NCBI GenBank assembly: GCA_024180945.1
Contig: JAKSGN010000012.1
Coordinates: 372,001-436,000 of the forward strand
Reading direction: 5' to 3'
From: Macrophomina tecta
Taxonomy: Eukaryota; Ascomycota; Dothideomycetes; Botryosphaeriales; Botryosphaeriaceae
DNA length: 64,000 nt
Below are positions 53,967 to 64,000 of this stretch, in pieces; within the stretch, counting starts at the first letter, position 1; each line of letters begins with the position of its first letter. Below the pieces are notes generated by a model, which was not told the DNA's origin, searched no databases, and saw only the letters and a program-made list of their open reading frames with translations. Position numbers and translations under genes: made by a program.

Positions 53967-54343
53967 ATCATTCCAGGTAATAGGTGTTTATAGTGTAGTC
54001 GCAAGCGGGGCGATATCGCCAGAATAAGATTTTGGAAGCTGCTAATGATGCAGAAGCTGCGACAAATTCTCACCATTCGCTATATCCTGTCCTCGATCGC
54101 AACTGAAGGTCATCCTGCATACCTTGACTCGTCTTTGGCCTGCTAAGCTCCTCGGCAGAGCACTAGGGTGGGTGAGCCAAAAAAAAAAAGGATAAAAGAA
54201 AGTGAGACGAGAGCGGTTTGTTGAGGGGTTCGTATTGGTCCTTCCGAAAGATTATAGAAACGCTCTTCCGCGAACTCTTCCGCGAACTCTTCCGCCGAAG
54301 TCGTATAGTTCTAAACTACCTTTGTGCTGATCTCAGACATAAT
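53967..54343. other. Upstream intergenic with short tandem repeat
   Basis: Three near-identical 12-bp units CGCGAACTCTTC occur at about 54265-54295. An A-rich run lies at 54179-54190. No gene is seen. Confidence 0.5.
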
Positions 54344-54631
54344 ATGGCTCACAGAGACAAAGCGCGCTTCTCCATTAGTTCAGCTGATGCGTGGCACGAA
54401 TATCTACGGCAGAAACAAGAATTGCACCGCCAGAGAACAGCAGAGAAATTGCAGCTTGGAGAAGAGAATTCTGAAGCGGCGAGACAATGGTTGGTGCCAA
54501 CATGGCAGAGAAGCTTGCTGCAGAAGATGGCACGGCAGGAAAATCAGCTGATGGAGATGATGGCGGTTTTCAAAGAACTTGGAATAAGCGTATCGAGGGG
54601 GGAATGGTTGGTTACTGGAGAACGGAGCTGA
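54344..54631 (+). CDS. Possible small protein, 95 aa
   Basis: ATG 54344 gives MAHRDKARFSISSADAWHEY followed by a charged helical region (LRQKQELHRQRTAEKLQLGE, LLQKMARQENQLMEMM) ending in GEWLVTGERS. The frame is open further upstream to 54218 through the tandem repeat. It has coiled-coil character and no known family. It may be a DNA-associated fragment of a mobile element, since solo LTR and hAT sequences follow. Confidence 0.35.
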   Translation: MAHRDKARFSISSADAWHEYLRQKQELHRQRTAEKLQLGEENSEAARQWLVPTWQRSLLQKMARQENQLMEMMAVFKELGISVSRGEWLVTGERS

Positions 54632-55384
54632 AACCCACGGTCTTCAGCCACCAGAAGATCCTAAGATCTTATTGGAGTGCTCTATCATGACTGCTTTGTT
54701 TATAATCTGCAGGAATCCATCTCCCACCATATATAAAGGAAGGAGCTGATGGTCCGGGGTTGTAGAGAGACTAAGATTCGGCCTATGGCAAGCAGGAGAA
54801 TGAAATTTCGAAGTACTTCTTCAGAGGCAGCTAGCCAACTCTGGGGGATGATTCGAACAGGCGAAGGAAATTTCAGATTCCTATACTGTTTGCAAAGTTT
54901 CTTTGAAGTTATTTAGCTTTACCTGTGGTAGCGATTTCGACTGGGGTTTTTGGAATTCCTGCGCATCTTAAAGGTGCATTCAAGACTCTCATACAGTCAT
55001 TCCAATGTAGCGAAAGCCCATGACGGTTATCCACGTCAAGGTTCCCGAGCTCGTCGGCTTAGCTAGTTACACTTCTCCTCATCCATCATCCTACGTGGGT
55101 GGATCAAACCCTGAATCCGCAGTGTATATTGCTGTGTATTAGTCTAGAGGGAGGTCGACTATGTTTTGTAAGCGTAACGGACTAGATTCTACGCCGGGCG
55201 ACCTGCTCTGCCTACCTCTACCTACTAAGCTTGAATTCACTCTCGTCCTGAGCTAGCCTGTCTCTAGCGATTCTAGTATCTGCGCGACTATCCGAGAGCT
55301 CCTTACCGCTAGCCTGCATTATCGACGTAATTTACGTGCTCTATCCCTTCTAGGGCTTTCTTATGAATTGCCCTAGATCCCAGC
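54632..55384. other. No feature seen
   Basis: The interval is unassigned. A CTACCTCTACCTACTAAGC stretch near 55212 is low complexity. No domain or terminal repeat is recognised. Confidence 0.35.
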
Positions 55385-55555
55385 TGTCAGACTATTTTGC
55401 CTTACTGCCTCAGATCAGCTTCTACTCTTTGCCACCTCCTCACTACTCCTCATCTTCACAAGCATCGGATAGCAATATCGGCATCTATTCTCCTCGGTTA
55501 TTCAAGCACTCATTTATGTATATAAGCAAGCCTACTTACCTCCCTCTCAGGAGAC
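55385..55555 (+). repeat. Truncated LTR (TGTCAGAC family), plus strand
   Basis: It begins TGTCAGACTATTTTGCC at 55385 and follows the 12.9 kb solo LTR (complement) through TACCTCCCTCTCAGGAGAC. It stops at 55555, where the hAT terminus begins. The remaining ~50 bp of LTR are not found on the far side of the hAT element. Confidence 0.8.
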
Positions 55556-58051
55556 CAGTGTAGTTTTCAATCCTGTCAATCCTTATCAATCGATATCGAC
55601 GATTGAATTGAATTGAGATGGAATTGACAGGAAATTGATCAATCCTCCTGGAATTTCCGCCACCGGGGCGCCACCGGGGCGCCACCCCTCTTCTATCACA
55701 GATATCACAACGCCAACTCCCACTGTGGCTTGTTGGCAGGACAACCAGTAGGAAAAAAAAATTCAATTTCAAAGTCTAATCAAGCATTTCGATGCCAGCT
55801 CTTCATACATTCGAGCATTTCAATTGTTTGAGCGGATAACTGCGCTCTATCCCATGAGATTGTACGACGAGCTCCTGAAAAGACTCGCTCCGCCTCGTCA
55901 CTCATTGCTGGGATTGAGAGGATATCAAGTGCCATTCTTGAAAGCCTTGGAAAGCGTCTTCTTTGTGGCTCTTGTAGCCACCACTCAATAGCACTCATAT
56001 TCCCGAGGTCGTAAGGCTCTTGATCGCAATAGTCGTCAAACTCATCCAGGCGGCGTGGCCGAGAGTAACCCTCCAGGTCTCGTGCAATCTTACGGAATGC
56101 GGAGACTGGCTTTTGAGTCTCTTGACTCGCTTCAACTTCGTATGATGGTATTACAGGAAGGTGTGTGCTATCCCGGTAGTCCCGCCAAAGCTTTCTGACG
56201 CTATTGATGGCCCTTTTTTGCCAGGATGCTTTCCAGTTGCTTTGGATATACTTCGTACGGCGGTTTGGATGAAGTATGATACCAGCGGCATAGAGAGGTG
56301 AGTCATCTGTCTTGCTATAATACTTGTCGAGAGTCTCCCAGCTACTGGTAATCCGAGAACAGAGCTCCTTGTCGTCTTTGAACTCATCGAGCGCCGATTC
56401 CAGGTGCCTGATCAGCACATCCATAGTGAAGAGCACAAAGTCGATTGTCGCCTTATGTCCTTGGCAGTACAGAGTTGCCTCCTGAAACGGCCCCAGAAAC
56501 GTCTGGATAGTACGAATCTTTTGCCAGTCTAGGGGAGACAGGAAGTCATCCTTCAGGTCCGCCCAATAGGCTTTGCAGAACTCGTCAATCTTGCTTTCAT
56601 ACTTGAGTGCAATATCGCACATGCTGGTCCAGCTATTCCATCTTGTACGGTTGTCCAGCGGAATCAACCTTCCCACCAGGTCGATGAAGGCCTGAGTGCG
56701 GCCGCTTGATGCTCGCACGAAGACAACGATGTTGTGAAGCTTGCCTAGGGGACCCATAACTCGAAATGACTGCCGTAAGGCTTCGGTAGCTCCAACTGGG
56801 CCATCTCTCGCGATAATCTCCTGCTCTTCGAATGAGTCCAGCTCCTCCACCTGCATGAAATTGTGGAAGAGGAATGCCTGAACGGCCAAATTAATTATAT
56901 GGCCAATGCAACGTATACGATGAGTAAGTATGTCCTAAGGGACATCTTGTTCTTTAAGATAGCCACCAATCGCAGAACAAAGAGTATCGTTTGAGCTTGC
57001 GTTGTCGCTAATGATGGATCTAATCTTTTGAACGATGCCGAAGTCTTCGAGAATTGGTTTGAAAGCCTTAAATTGCTCTTCTCCAGCATGATTAGGAATC
57101 GTGCGAAGACTAATGAGAAGCCTGGACACTTCGGTTTCGCCTTCTGCAATGTAATGGGCGCAGATTCCAAGCAGAAGGAGCCTGTTGGGAGATGACTATA
57201 TATCGACTGTAAGATTGACCTTCGAGATCGACGACTGAAGCCTCTTTCGTATGGAATCTTTCCGGTATTCGTAGAGCATCTTGATCTTCTTTCTGACCTC
57301 CGAGTGTGCGGTTGTGATGCAGCCTTCGACCTCCGGGTTGAGAAGCTGGCAAAAGGCGTGAAATTCGGGCCACTCCACAATACGAAATGACAGATTCCGC
57401 GCAATGATTAACGTAGCCAGCGCCTCCGTGATGACCTCCTTGTTAAGAACCTTTCGAAAGACTTGAGCGTCTATCTTTTGCGACGTTTGCCCTGCTGATG
57501 CCGCCTTCAAGTAAAGGCGTTCGAGCTGGTCGGCGGTTGATTTACAAATCGCTCCAGGCTCTTCCACGACAGTGATTCCATGGACACTTGCGAGATGGTT
57601 TCGAAATGTGTTGCTTGCCTGGCTTCGATAGCCATTCGTACAGTATTTGCAATAGAAAAGTCGGTTTTTCCCTTCCTTTTCCGGTTCATTTGGCCCTGGC
57701 TGACGACAGTGTGCCCTCGTTGCAGATGCTGCAGTTCCTCTTGTATTTCTGGATCGTGATGTTGCCTCGGTGGTGAGAGAGTCCTCAACGGAAAGGTTTG
57801 TAAAAGACGAATTGAGCTCGTCATCCATGCCCGATAATTGATAATGCAATAGAAGAGGACTGTTTGATGCATTTCGGGTCCTGCGGCTCCCTGCGGGCGT
57901 GTTTTATGGCGTTTGTTTGGTGGCGTTTGGCAGGGCAACCAGGAGGCTGTCGATCCTTATCAATCGTCAATTCAATTCCATGATGGACTTGATATCGATT
58001 GATAGGGATCGATTGATAAGATTGATAAGATCGAGATTGAAAACCACACTG
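55556..58051 (-). mobile_element. Inactive hAT transposon with TIRs, 2.5 kb
   Basis: The left end CAGTGTAGTTTTCAATC (55556) and the right end, complement of GATTGAAAACCACACTG (to 58051), are TIRs with one mismatch in 17. Subterminal CTTATCAATCGATATCGA-like iterons occur at both ends. The transposase inside has two nonsense codons. The flanking octamers (CAGGAGAC and TGGGCAAT) differ, so no duplication remains. Confidence 0.85.
55780..57849 (-). pseudogene. hAT transposase pseudogene with two TAG stops
   Basis: From 57849 the frame encodes a BED-like finger (FYCKYCTNGYRSQASNTF ... HLASVHG) and runs to KVNLTVDI followed by TAG (57196-57198), where the 44.4 kb homologue has DIWTSPNR. The same frame continues through RSIISDNASSNDTLC to a second TAG near 56938 (homologue Trp in AWDATRW), then is open to the end: NRTRWNSWTSM and RMALDILSIPAMSDEAERVF. 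Both stops are TGG to TAG. Otherwise the gene is full-length, so inactivation is recent. Confidence 0.88.
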
Positions 58052-58087
58052 TGGGCAATATATGGTTTACAGTACCATACGGAGATA

Positions 58088-58137
58088 AACCATACGCCAT
58101 AAACCATACAAGCCCGTATGGCGTATGGCGTATGGTT
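58088..58137. promoter_or_regulatory. CCATAC palindrome at the 5' end of the integrase gene
   Basis: A perfect 14-bp inverted repeat AACCATACGCCATA (58088-58101) / TATGGCGTATGGTT (58124-58137) lies 45 bp before ATG 58182. The hexamer CCATAC or its complement GTATGG occurs six times between 58074 and 58135. It could be a transposase-binding subterminal repeat, a terminus or a promoter element. No sequence elsewhere in the window shows the same cluster. Confidence 0.6.
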
Positions 58138-58181
58138 AGAAAGCCTGGTATCTGCCTCTCAGTCCTGGAGTCCTCAACACC

Positions 58182-60782
58182 ATGGCGCCGGCCCGTCGCC
58201 CAGCCAACCCAAGTCTCGCAGAGGACCCTCTACCACCAAACGCGAAGTCTTTCTTCGAAGTATACCTGCAGAGGGACACTGGCAGGAAGAAACGAGTACG
58301 TTTTACCCTTAAACGGTACAACGATTACATCAGGTGGATCAAAAGGCTACCCGACGCGTCCTCCCCCACCTACCAGGCCGCGCAGACCGCTCGTCGATAC
58401 TACACCTACTATAATGGTGCCGGCGCAACGCTGAAGGAGGGCTTGTATCGGCTTTCCCAAAAAGGCAAACCTGAACTGAAGGTAAGTTGTCGTGTTGAGG
58501 AGTACAACGTGATATGCGAGGAGAAGAGAGGAGAGCTTTTCGTATACTCTTAGTCCCCTCCCCCCCCCTCTTCTCTTCTTCCTCTCTCTTCTTTCCTTCC
58601 CATATTGAGTTAGAATTAACCTCCACCTATAACGCGTACTAATTGTTCGCAGGTCATCCATGAGGGTGACATGTTCGACACGATCAAGGAGGCTCATCTC
58701 TTCCTTAATCATGCGGGCATCGAGCCGACTACTAAGTTCCTTGCGCAAGATCGATACGGAATCACCGAAGATGACGTTGCTGAGTTTCAGAGGCTATGCA
58801 AGTTTTGTACACAAAACGAGTCATCTCACAATGAGGCACCGCTACACCCAATTGTGACTCTGCGTCTCTTCGAGCGCGTCCAAATCGACCTTATCGACTT
58901 CCGCAATGACCCATATGGGAAGTACAAATACGTCCTCTGCATCAAGGACTGCTTTTCAAAGTACTGTCAGTTGTACCCTATGCGCACCAAGTCCGCTGCG
59001 GAAGTGGCAAAGAACTTTAGACGGTATGAACAATGATCTTTATACGCTGAATTGAGCTGATATAGCTGCAGATGGGCCGCAGCCTTTGGGCCTTCCGACA
59101 TATGCCAAAGCGACAGAGGTAGCGAGTTCAAAGAGGCCTTGAAGCTACTCCTACAACAACTTGGTATTAAGCAAGTCCTCAGTCGCCCTCGGCACCCACG
59201 GACCAACGGTCTGATTGAGCAGAACAACGCTCAGGTCAAGCAAAAGCTTGTGAGCATTGCGAGGACGATGGGGGAGCGAGACCTTGCCTTCGCATGCGCT
59301 GAAGTCGCAATGCAGCTGAACGCTACACCAAAGAGGGCTCTGAAGGGGAAGACGCCGTACTTTATCGTCTTCGGACGAAAGATGAACTCTCATCCCGTAA
59401 GCCCTGCTCTCCGTGAGGACTTAGAGATTGATGAGGTCCTCGAGGATGAGTGGCAGGATGCCGAGGGCGTGAGTCCTGCCGACCTTCCCTATCCGGCCGG
59501 GGACTCTGGACCTCTTAGTAGTCAGGATGACGATGATCTTTCTCCGCCTGAGGACCGAGACGACCCAGCCGACGATGATGGCATTGTTTTCCTCCACGAG
59601 AGTACCTGCCCAGCTACTGAAACCTCGACCCTGGACTCTGACGACGGCAAGGGTAAAGCGCCTACGCTTCCATCCGTTTCCGGAGCTCTTTTCAACGACC
59701 CTGATGATCCTGTGCTTAACGATGAGTCCCTGCGCAGCTACGTCATTGAGCGCGTGGCTGAAATCAATATTCGCCAAGGCGGATTGAAAGAGCTCCACAA
59801 GGAGGGTATTTTAGTGAATCCTCGCGTCCGTTATAAGCTTGATGATGGATCAGAGGAGCCACCTGAACTACGAGACGCTATGATCAAGCTGGACCTACTA
59901 GCGGCCGGGTGGCGAGGTGCTGAACTCGTCGCTGCTAAGAGATGGTTAGTGAGGGAGTATGAGCCTGCAGAGGAGGCTGCGGGGGGTCCTTCTAATACGG
60001 TAGAAGAGGCAGAAAAGGCAGCTATTACGGCCAAGGCAGCAGAACTCGCCTCTGCCGCCCTCGCCCTCGCGGGGGCTACACCACGCCGGGTGCGCTTTTC
60101 AGACCTCAACGAGCGAGTGACACCAGCTACGCAGTCAGAACCATCAGAATCACCCCATGAGGGCCGCCAGTGTGATGATCAGGTACGAGGCACGCAAGAA
60201 CGACTTCGTGAGCTTATGACGAGGAAGTACAGCAGGGCTCACAAGTGTCAGCAAATTAACCTTCACGACCAAGTCACCTTCCCTGTGCCCGCGCAGGACC
60301 GACGAGGCAATATTCGACGCTATTTCGGCAAGGTGATTAGCAACAAGAACGGCTACTACGAGATTCAGACCAAATACGGTATCATTAATCACCTCTTTCC
60401 ACCAAACGAGCTTGTGCTCGTCCATGCGACTCACCACCTACCCGAAAACGTCTTCCGCGGCCGTACTAATAAGATCTCAGTAGCTTACGTAGCTACAATG
60501 GAGCACGGGCATATTGGCAAGCCTGAAGTGCGTTGCAACTGCGGCCCACGCGGCTGTAGAAACAAGAAGTGTAGGTGCTCGAAGCAGGGCCGCTTCTGCA
60601 CCTCAAAGTGTCACACTTCGCACTCATGTACAAACAAAAGTAGCGAAGAGGGTGAGGACAGCGAGGACGGTGGAGACAGGCTAGAGGAAGCGTTCGGAGT
60701 GGGCGATGAGGCAGTAGAAGGTCGGGTGTCACGACGAGGCCGTCGGCAGGTGCCATCCAGGCGGGCACTTGGGCTGGATTGA
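58182..60782 (+). CDS. Integrase-core protein with C-terminal CXC domain (Ginger-like), 793 aa
   Basis: Exons are 58182-58481, 58653-59023 and 59072-60782. The introns are 171 bp (phase 0, GTAAGT...CGCAG) and 48 bp (phase 2, GTATGA...TGCAG). An N-terminal basic region precedes an integrase zinc-binding-like segment (AHLFLNHAG ... CKFC). The rve-type catalytic core has QIDLIDF (Asp), ICQSDRGSEF (Asp) and HPRTNGLIEQNN (Glu), with 34 residues between the last two. An acidic and Ala-rich linker follows. Near residues 700-735 is a CXC-type cluster, RCNCGPRGCRNKKCRCSKQG then CTSKCHTSHSC. Such cores occur in Ginger DNA transposons and in host genes derived from retroelement integrases. No protease or RT is nearby, so this is not an LTR retrotransposon. 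The frame is fully intact. Confidence 0.8.
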
Positions 60783-61384
60783 GAGAAGGTCCGAGAGGTA
60801 CGGAGATTTGCGTGTATTTTAGTATGAGTATCCCATTCTTTCCCAACCGTCCCTGGCGCCCACTCATGTATTCGCTTAACACCACGCGTGTGAATTTTCA
60901 CCATACGTATTATCCCGCCATCGGACCGATCAAACTAATAGCACAGCACAACGCATACGTCACATACAGTGTTTCCGAAACACTACTACCTTCTTCCTCT
61001 ATCATTCTATGAACGTTTTGTACTTCAGCAGAATCGACTCTTCATACACAGACGATCCGACATCGTCGCTTTCCGCACCAGCCGGTGGGGTGTTTACTGG
61101 GGTGGACAATTTGCACTAAAAGATTACTTATGTAATGTTACACAGGGGTGGCAATTAGTCCCTAATCCTCCGGAATAGCGCAATTGCACTAATCGTTGGC
61201 TTTTAGTAACTAATCGGCTCGATTAGTAACTGATCGGGTCTTTGCGCTATACCGGGGCACAGCGATGCAAAAAGGGCACCACCGGATTATCTGGCGCCGC
61301 CCCGAGCCCCGTTGGCCAAACCACGTGACCTTCAGCGCACGTTCCCGGCCAATGGCCAACCCACTGGCCAAACAACACCCCACC
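60783..61384. other. 3' flank of the integrase gene; possible hAT-like terminus
   Basis: No gene is seen. CAGGGGTGGCAATTAGTCC at 61145-61163 resembles a hAT terminus, and the AATAGCGCAATTGCACTAATCG block is partly repeated in complement near 61240, but no opposite end was found. Terminal repeats for the integrase gene were sought here and not identified. Confidence 0.35.
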
Positions 61385-61398
61385 TCTGGCCAACGAAT

Positions 61399-63209
61399 CC
61401 TGCTGACACCTTGAGGTAATTGGGAAGCAATCCCGAACAGTCGTAAGGTCGGGATCCTGTTGTGTAAAAGCATCCTTCCTACCCAGGTCCGGATTCGCAA
61501 GCGCCCGAAATCGACCCAACAATGCCGGCCGACGAGGACGATGAGGGCGGGTACACCACCGTTGGCGCGTCGCGACGCGCTACGCGTCGCCAGGCCCAAC
61601 AACCCGACTATCGCGCCCTCCACACCGGTAAACCAACGCGGCAGCGTAGAAGTCACGCAGAGACAATACCCGAACTGCCAACCGAATCGAGCGAAGCGAC
61701 CCTAGACGACGTGATTGGCCTACTCAACCTCGTTGTCGCGCAGAATGACCAGCTTACCGAGAGGAACGAAGCGCTTGCCGAACAAGTGGCCAGCTACGAA
61801 GACGAAATCATGCGGCTGCGCAGCGCGCTAGAGATGTCCGAGGAAACGCAGGTCAAAATGGAAGAGCGCATGGGAAAGATGGAGAAACAGATGGCGGCGC
61901 TAGTCGAGACGACGCGCAGGAACCTGACCTCGCAGTCGCAGATCAACGCGAGTTACGCAAGCGCCCTGAAGAACATGCCCGCCACGCCGCCAACGTCCGC
62001 AAACACCAGCCCAGCGTCGATGCCAGCCATGCCGGTGCGAGCCGCGACCACGAACACGCCACTGCCACTGTCGCCGCCACCCGCGATCGAGCTCGATCTC
62101 TCCGGAACCAACGTTGACACCACAAAGCCGGGAGACATACGCGCGCGCTTTCAGAGAGCGCTCGAAGGCCAGGAAGCGACCAAGAACATCAAGTGCTGTG
62201 GCCTGACGAGGTATGCGAGCGACGTGGCGAAAGTGCGGCTCCTCTTCCGCTCCAAGGATGATGAGGAAACCGTTAGATCACACAGCGGCTGGCTAGAGAC
62301 AGCATTCAGAGGCGCGAGGATGAGAGGTCGACAATGGTACCCGGTGAAGGTAGACAGTGTCAACAAGACGACGGTATTCAACGACGAGCGTACGGCTCTG
62401 CGAGAGAATGCTTGTAAGATGATGAGCGAAGAGAACGAGGTGGAAATAGTGCATGCGCGCTGGCTGAGCAAGCCGAGCGACCGACTGTACGGATCAATGG
62501 TGATTTATCTGACGAAGAAAAGCGATGCGGACGCGCTCCTGGCGGGCAGGTTGATGGACATCGGCGGAGAAGCGGCGTACACCAACGTGTTTGAGCACCG
62601 GCCTCGTCCCCGGCGCTGCTTCCGATGCCAGAGCTACGCCCACCAGCAATTTCGATGCACGGGCGAAGAGAGGTGCGTAAAGTGCGCGGGCATCGGACAC
62701 AAGGAAGACAACTGTAGTTCGAGGGTGGAGAAGTGTGCAGCTTGCGGCGGCCCGCACAGGGCAGACGATCGAGGCTGCCCGAGGTACAAGAAGCTCCTGG
62801 AGGAGATGATGGGGAGGTCGGAGAGGTAAAGAATGGAGGAAAGAGGAGGAAGCTGGTGAAATGAAGGCAACCAGGCCCTGTGGTTAATGGTCTCTCGGTG
62901 CTTGCTGCCCCGCCGTTAGAGGGACGGGCAACACTCAGGAAAGCGCTCTTGATGGAAACCAGGAGGCAGGACGGTCAAGGTAACAGGGTGAGGATGGCTT
63001 TCGTATTCTACTAACTTTAGGGATTTCTCGTTCCCCCCGTATTCTTTCTCGCTGGGTGACTACTTGTATTCCACTGTTGTTCTCTTAATTTTTTGGGCTT
63101 TGGATGAACCGGGATCTTCATGTATTTTAAAAGTATTCTATAGCGCGTCTTTTCCCTATGGTCCGTGGAGGCCGACGGGGTGTATGAATCATCATCATCA
63201 TCATCATCA
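61399..63209 (+). mobile_element. Half-LINE: ORF1-only LINE family 2 insertion with 14-bp TSD
   Basis: Identical 14-bp repeats TCTGGCCAACGAAT flank it (61385-61398 and 63210-63223). The 1.81-kb element has a ~120-bp leader, an open ORF1 (61522-62829), then a 3' UTR (62830-63185) and a TCA triplet tail (63188-63209). ORF1 passes straight into the 3' UTR at GAGATGATGGGGAGG. No endonuclease, RT or RNase H sequence exists. Intact duplications and an intact ORF argue for recent insertion in this reduced form. Confidence 0.9.
61522..62829 (+). CDS. LINE family 2 ORF1 Gag-like protein, 435 aa, intact
   Basis: ATG 61522 starts MPADEDDEGGYTTVGASRR. Residues about 60-145 are a coiled coil (NDQLTERNEALAEQVASYED, MEERMGKMEKQMAALVETT). 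A Pro/Thr-rich linker follows, then a globular part starting near 205 (KPGDIRARFQRALEGQ, RLLFRSKDDEETVRSH, EVEIVHARWLSKPSDRLYGS) that resembles the tandem RRM-like fold of LINE ORF1 proteins. Three knuckles: C366-x2-C369-x4-H374-x4-C379, C385-x2-C388-x4-H393-x4-C398 and a CX2C cluster from 405. It should bind the element RNA. Relative to the 50.3 kb copy, the C-terminus is shortened and ends GRSER. Confidence 0.9.
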   Translation: MPADEDDEGGYTTVGASRRATRRQAQQPDYRALHTGKPTRQRRSHAETIPELPTESSEATLDDVIGLLNLVVAQNDQLTERNEALAEQVASYEDEIMRLRSALEMSEETQVKMEERMGKMEKQMAALVETTRRNLTSQSQINASYASALKNMPATPPTSANTSPASMPAMPVRAATTNTPLPLSPPPAIELDLSGTNVDTTKPGDIRARFQRALEGQEATKNIKCCGLTRYASDVAKVRLLFRSKDDEETVRSHSGWLETAFRGARMRGRQWYPVKVDSVNKTTVFNDERTALRENACKMMSEENEVEIVHARWLSKPSDRLYGSMVIYLTKKSDADALLAGRLMDIGGEAAYTNVFEHRPRPRRCFRCQSYAHQQFRCTGEERCVKCAGIGHKEDNCSSRVEKCAACGGPHRADDRGCPRYKKLLEEMMGRSER

Positions 63210-63223
63210 TCTGGCCAACGAAT

Positions 63224-63502
63224 GGCCAACCAGATTGATGTATATAACTCACATTCGTTACTAAGTAGATAGGACCTTCGTGGTCAACTTGTCGATTGAT
63301 TCTTACCCCAATATTGCGTGCGACCCTCCCCTGCCTACCGCCACGGCCCCCCGAAAGCCTACGCTACCCGACGATACGCCCGACCTCCCCCAGAAAGAGT
63401 AACGGCGTAACAATTGATCTGTTCCTGATCTGGGTAGGGGTCAGAGTTCCGACAGATCAATGGTGTTTTGATCTGGTTGATCTGTTCGTTGATGCCTGAG
63501 GC
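63224..63502. other. Gap between two LINE ends
   Basis: It holds a 22-bp piece (GACCTTCGTGGTCAACTT, 63274-63291) matching the conserved block of the TGTAACG-type LTR, and otherwise nothing recognisable. Confidence 0.45.
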
Positions 63503-64000
63503 TGATGATGATGATGATGATGAATTCATAGACCGTCCCAGCCGCCGAAGGCAGCTATGCGGCATGCGGCCGGCTCCTCCGCGTCCGCTCGACCCCTTCG
63601 AGCCTAAGCGAGGCGGGTGGGATCAGGCCTTTTCACTATCTATTCTGCATACCTCTGCATACACGTCTCTTGGCACTACGGCCTTCCCACAGCGCCAGCA
63701 ACCTCCGCAAACTATCCCGTCTTCCTCCAGTGTCAAGCTTCATGTCGTGAGTGTGATGTCGCTCCAAATTGCCCGAGGAGCTTGGTTGCCATCATGAACT
63801 TTGCTGCTGCAATGGCTGTGCTCCGCTGGCTCAGCAGCTTCCTCAGATCTGTCGTCCAACTCCTCCGCCCCTTCTCGTCCGGCGTGCGGAAGGTGAGTCT
63901 TAGCTCGCTAAACTTGCTGCACGAGTATAGCACATGGCTGACTGTCTGCAGTCCACGCCCACAGTCGCACTCGCCCGACGTCATGCCAGGCACCCGTCTT
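63503..64000 (-). mobile_element. LINE family 1 3' end, running off the window
   Basis: On the minus strand, the C-terminal ORF2 tail (SGECDCGRGLQTVSHVLYSC, then LRKLLSQRSTAIAAAKFMMA, stop at 63733) is followed by the 3' UTR and ends in an ATC/TCA triplet run (complement of 63505-63525). It is the same tail as at 23225-23670. The 5' part lies beyond 64000, so this copy could be longer and could carry the missing RT. Confidence 0.8.

Overview
The window looks like nuclear DNA of a filamentous ascomycete (Pezizomycotina). The supported genes have 46-60 bp introns with GTRNGY-type donors and CTRAC/CTGAT-like branch sites. The recognisable families are fungal: an SPX/VTC-type protein, a PTH11-like 7TM receptor, an FRE-type ferric reductase, GCN5 and a fungal coiled-coil/kinase-like family. 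I could not run searches, so family names rest on motif recognition. Splice models were worked out by hand from donor, acceptor and frame.

Layout. 1-16.6 kb is gene-sparse and holds small orphan multi-exon genes (1.77-2.63, 5.19-5.70, 5.93-6.66, 8.78-9.50, 12.04-12.37 and 14.5-16.55 kb) plus LTR scraps. 16.6-25.9 kb is a retrotransposon nest: two LINE families on both strands, LTR pieces and a truncated pogo element, with one large fungal gene (18.18-20.51 kb, endonuclease-like plus kinase-like). 25.9-27.5 kb carries a divergent GCN5 with an in-frame PHD-finger remnant upstream. 28.3-37.0 kb mixes solo LTRs, pogo/Fot1 remnants, a Copia fragment and SINE-like repeats around a PTH11-like receptor gene (30.5-31.7 kb). 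37.1-40.1 kb is a six-exon SPX/VTC-like gene of 900 codons. 42.5-43.3 kb is a small exon cut off by an LTR. 44.1-47.4 kb is an apparently intact hAT transposon beside a four-exon ferric reductase gene (47.5-49.2 kb). 49.4-52.5 kb is a LINE nest. 52.8-54.0 kb is a Ser/Thr-rich single-pass membrane protein gene. 55.4-58.05 kb is a dead hAT copy. 58.2-60.8 kb is an intact integrase-plus-CXC gene. 61.4-63.2 kb is a LINE insertion with perfect target-site duplications and only ORF1. 63.5-64 kb is the 3' end of another LINE, running off the window.

The most interesting signal is the recurrent loss of LINE ORF2. Two unrelated LINE families keep the Gag-like ORF1 and the 3' UTR but lack reverse transcriptase. 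One copy is clearly a recent insertion (14-bp duplications, open 435-aa ORF1), so it must have been mobilised in trans, like mammalian half-LINEs. Other points of note are the PHD-GCN5-bromodomain arrangement in repeat-rich DNA, the endonuclease-like/kinase-like gene, and the integrase-CXC gene with a CCATAC palindrome at its start.
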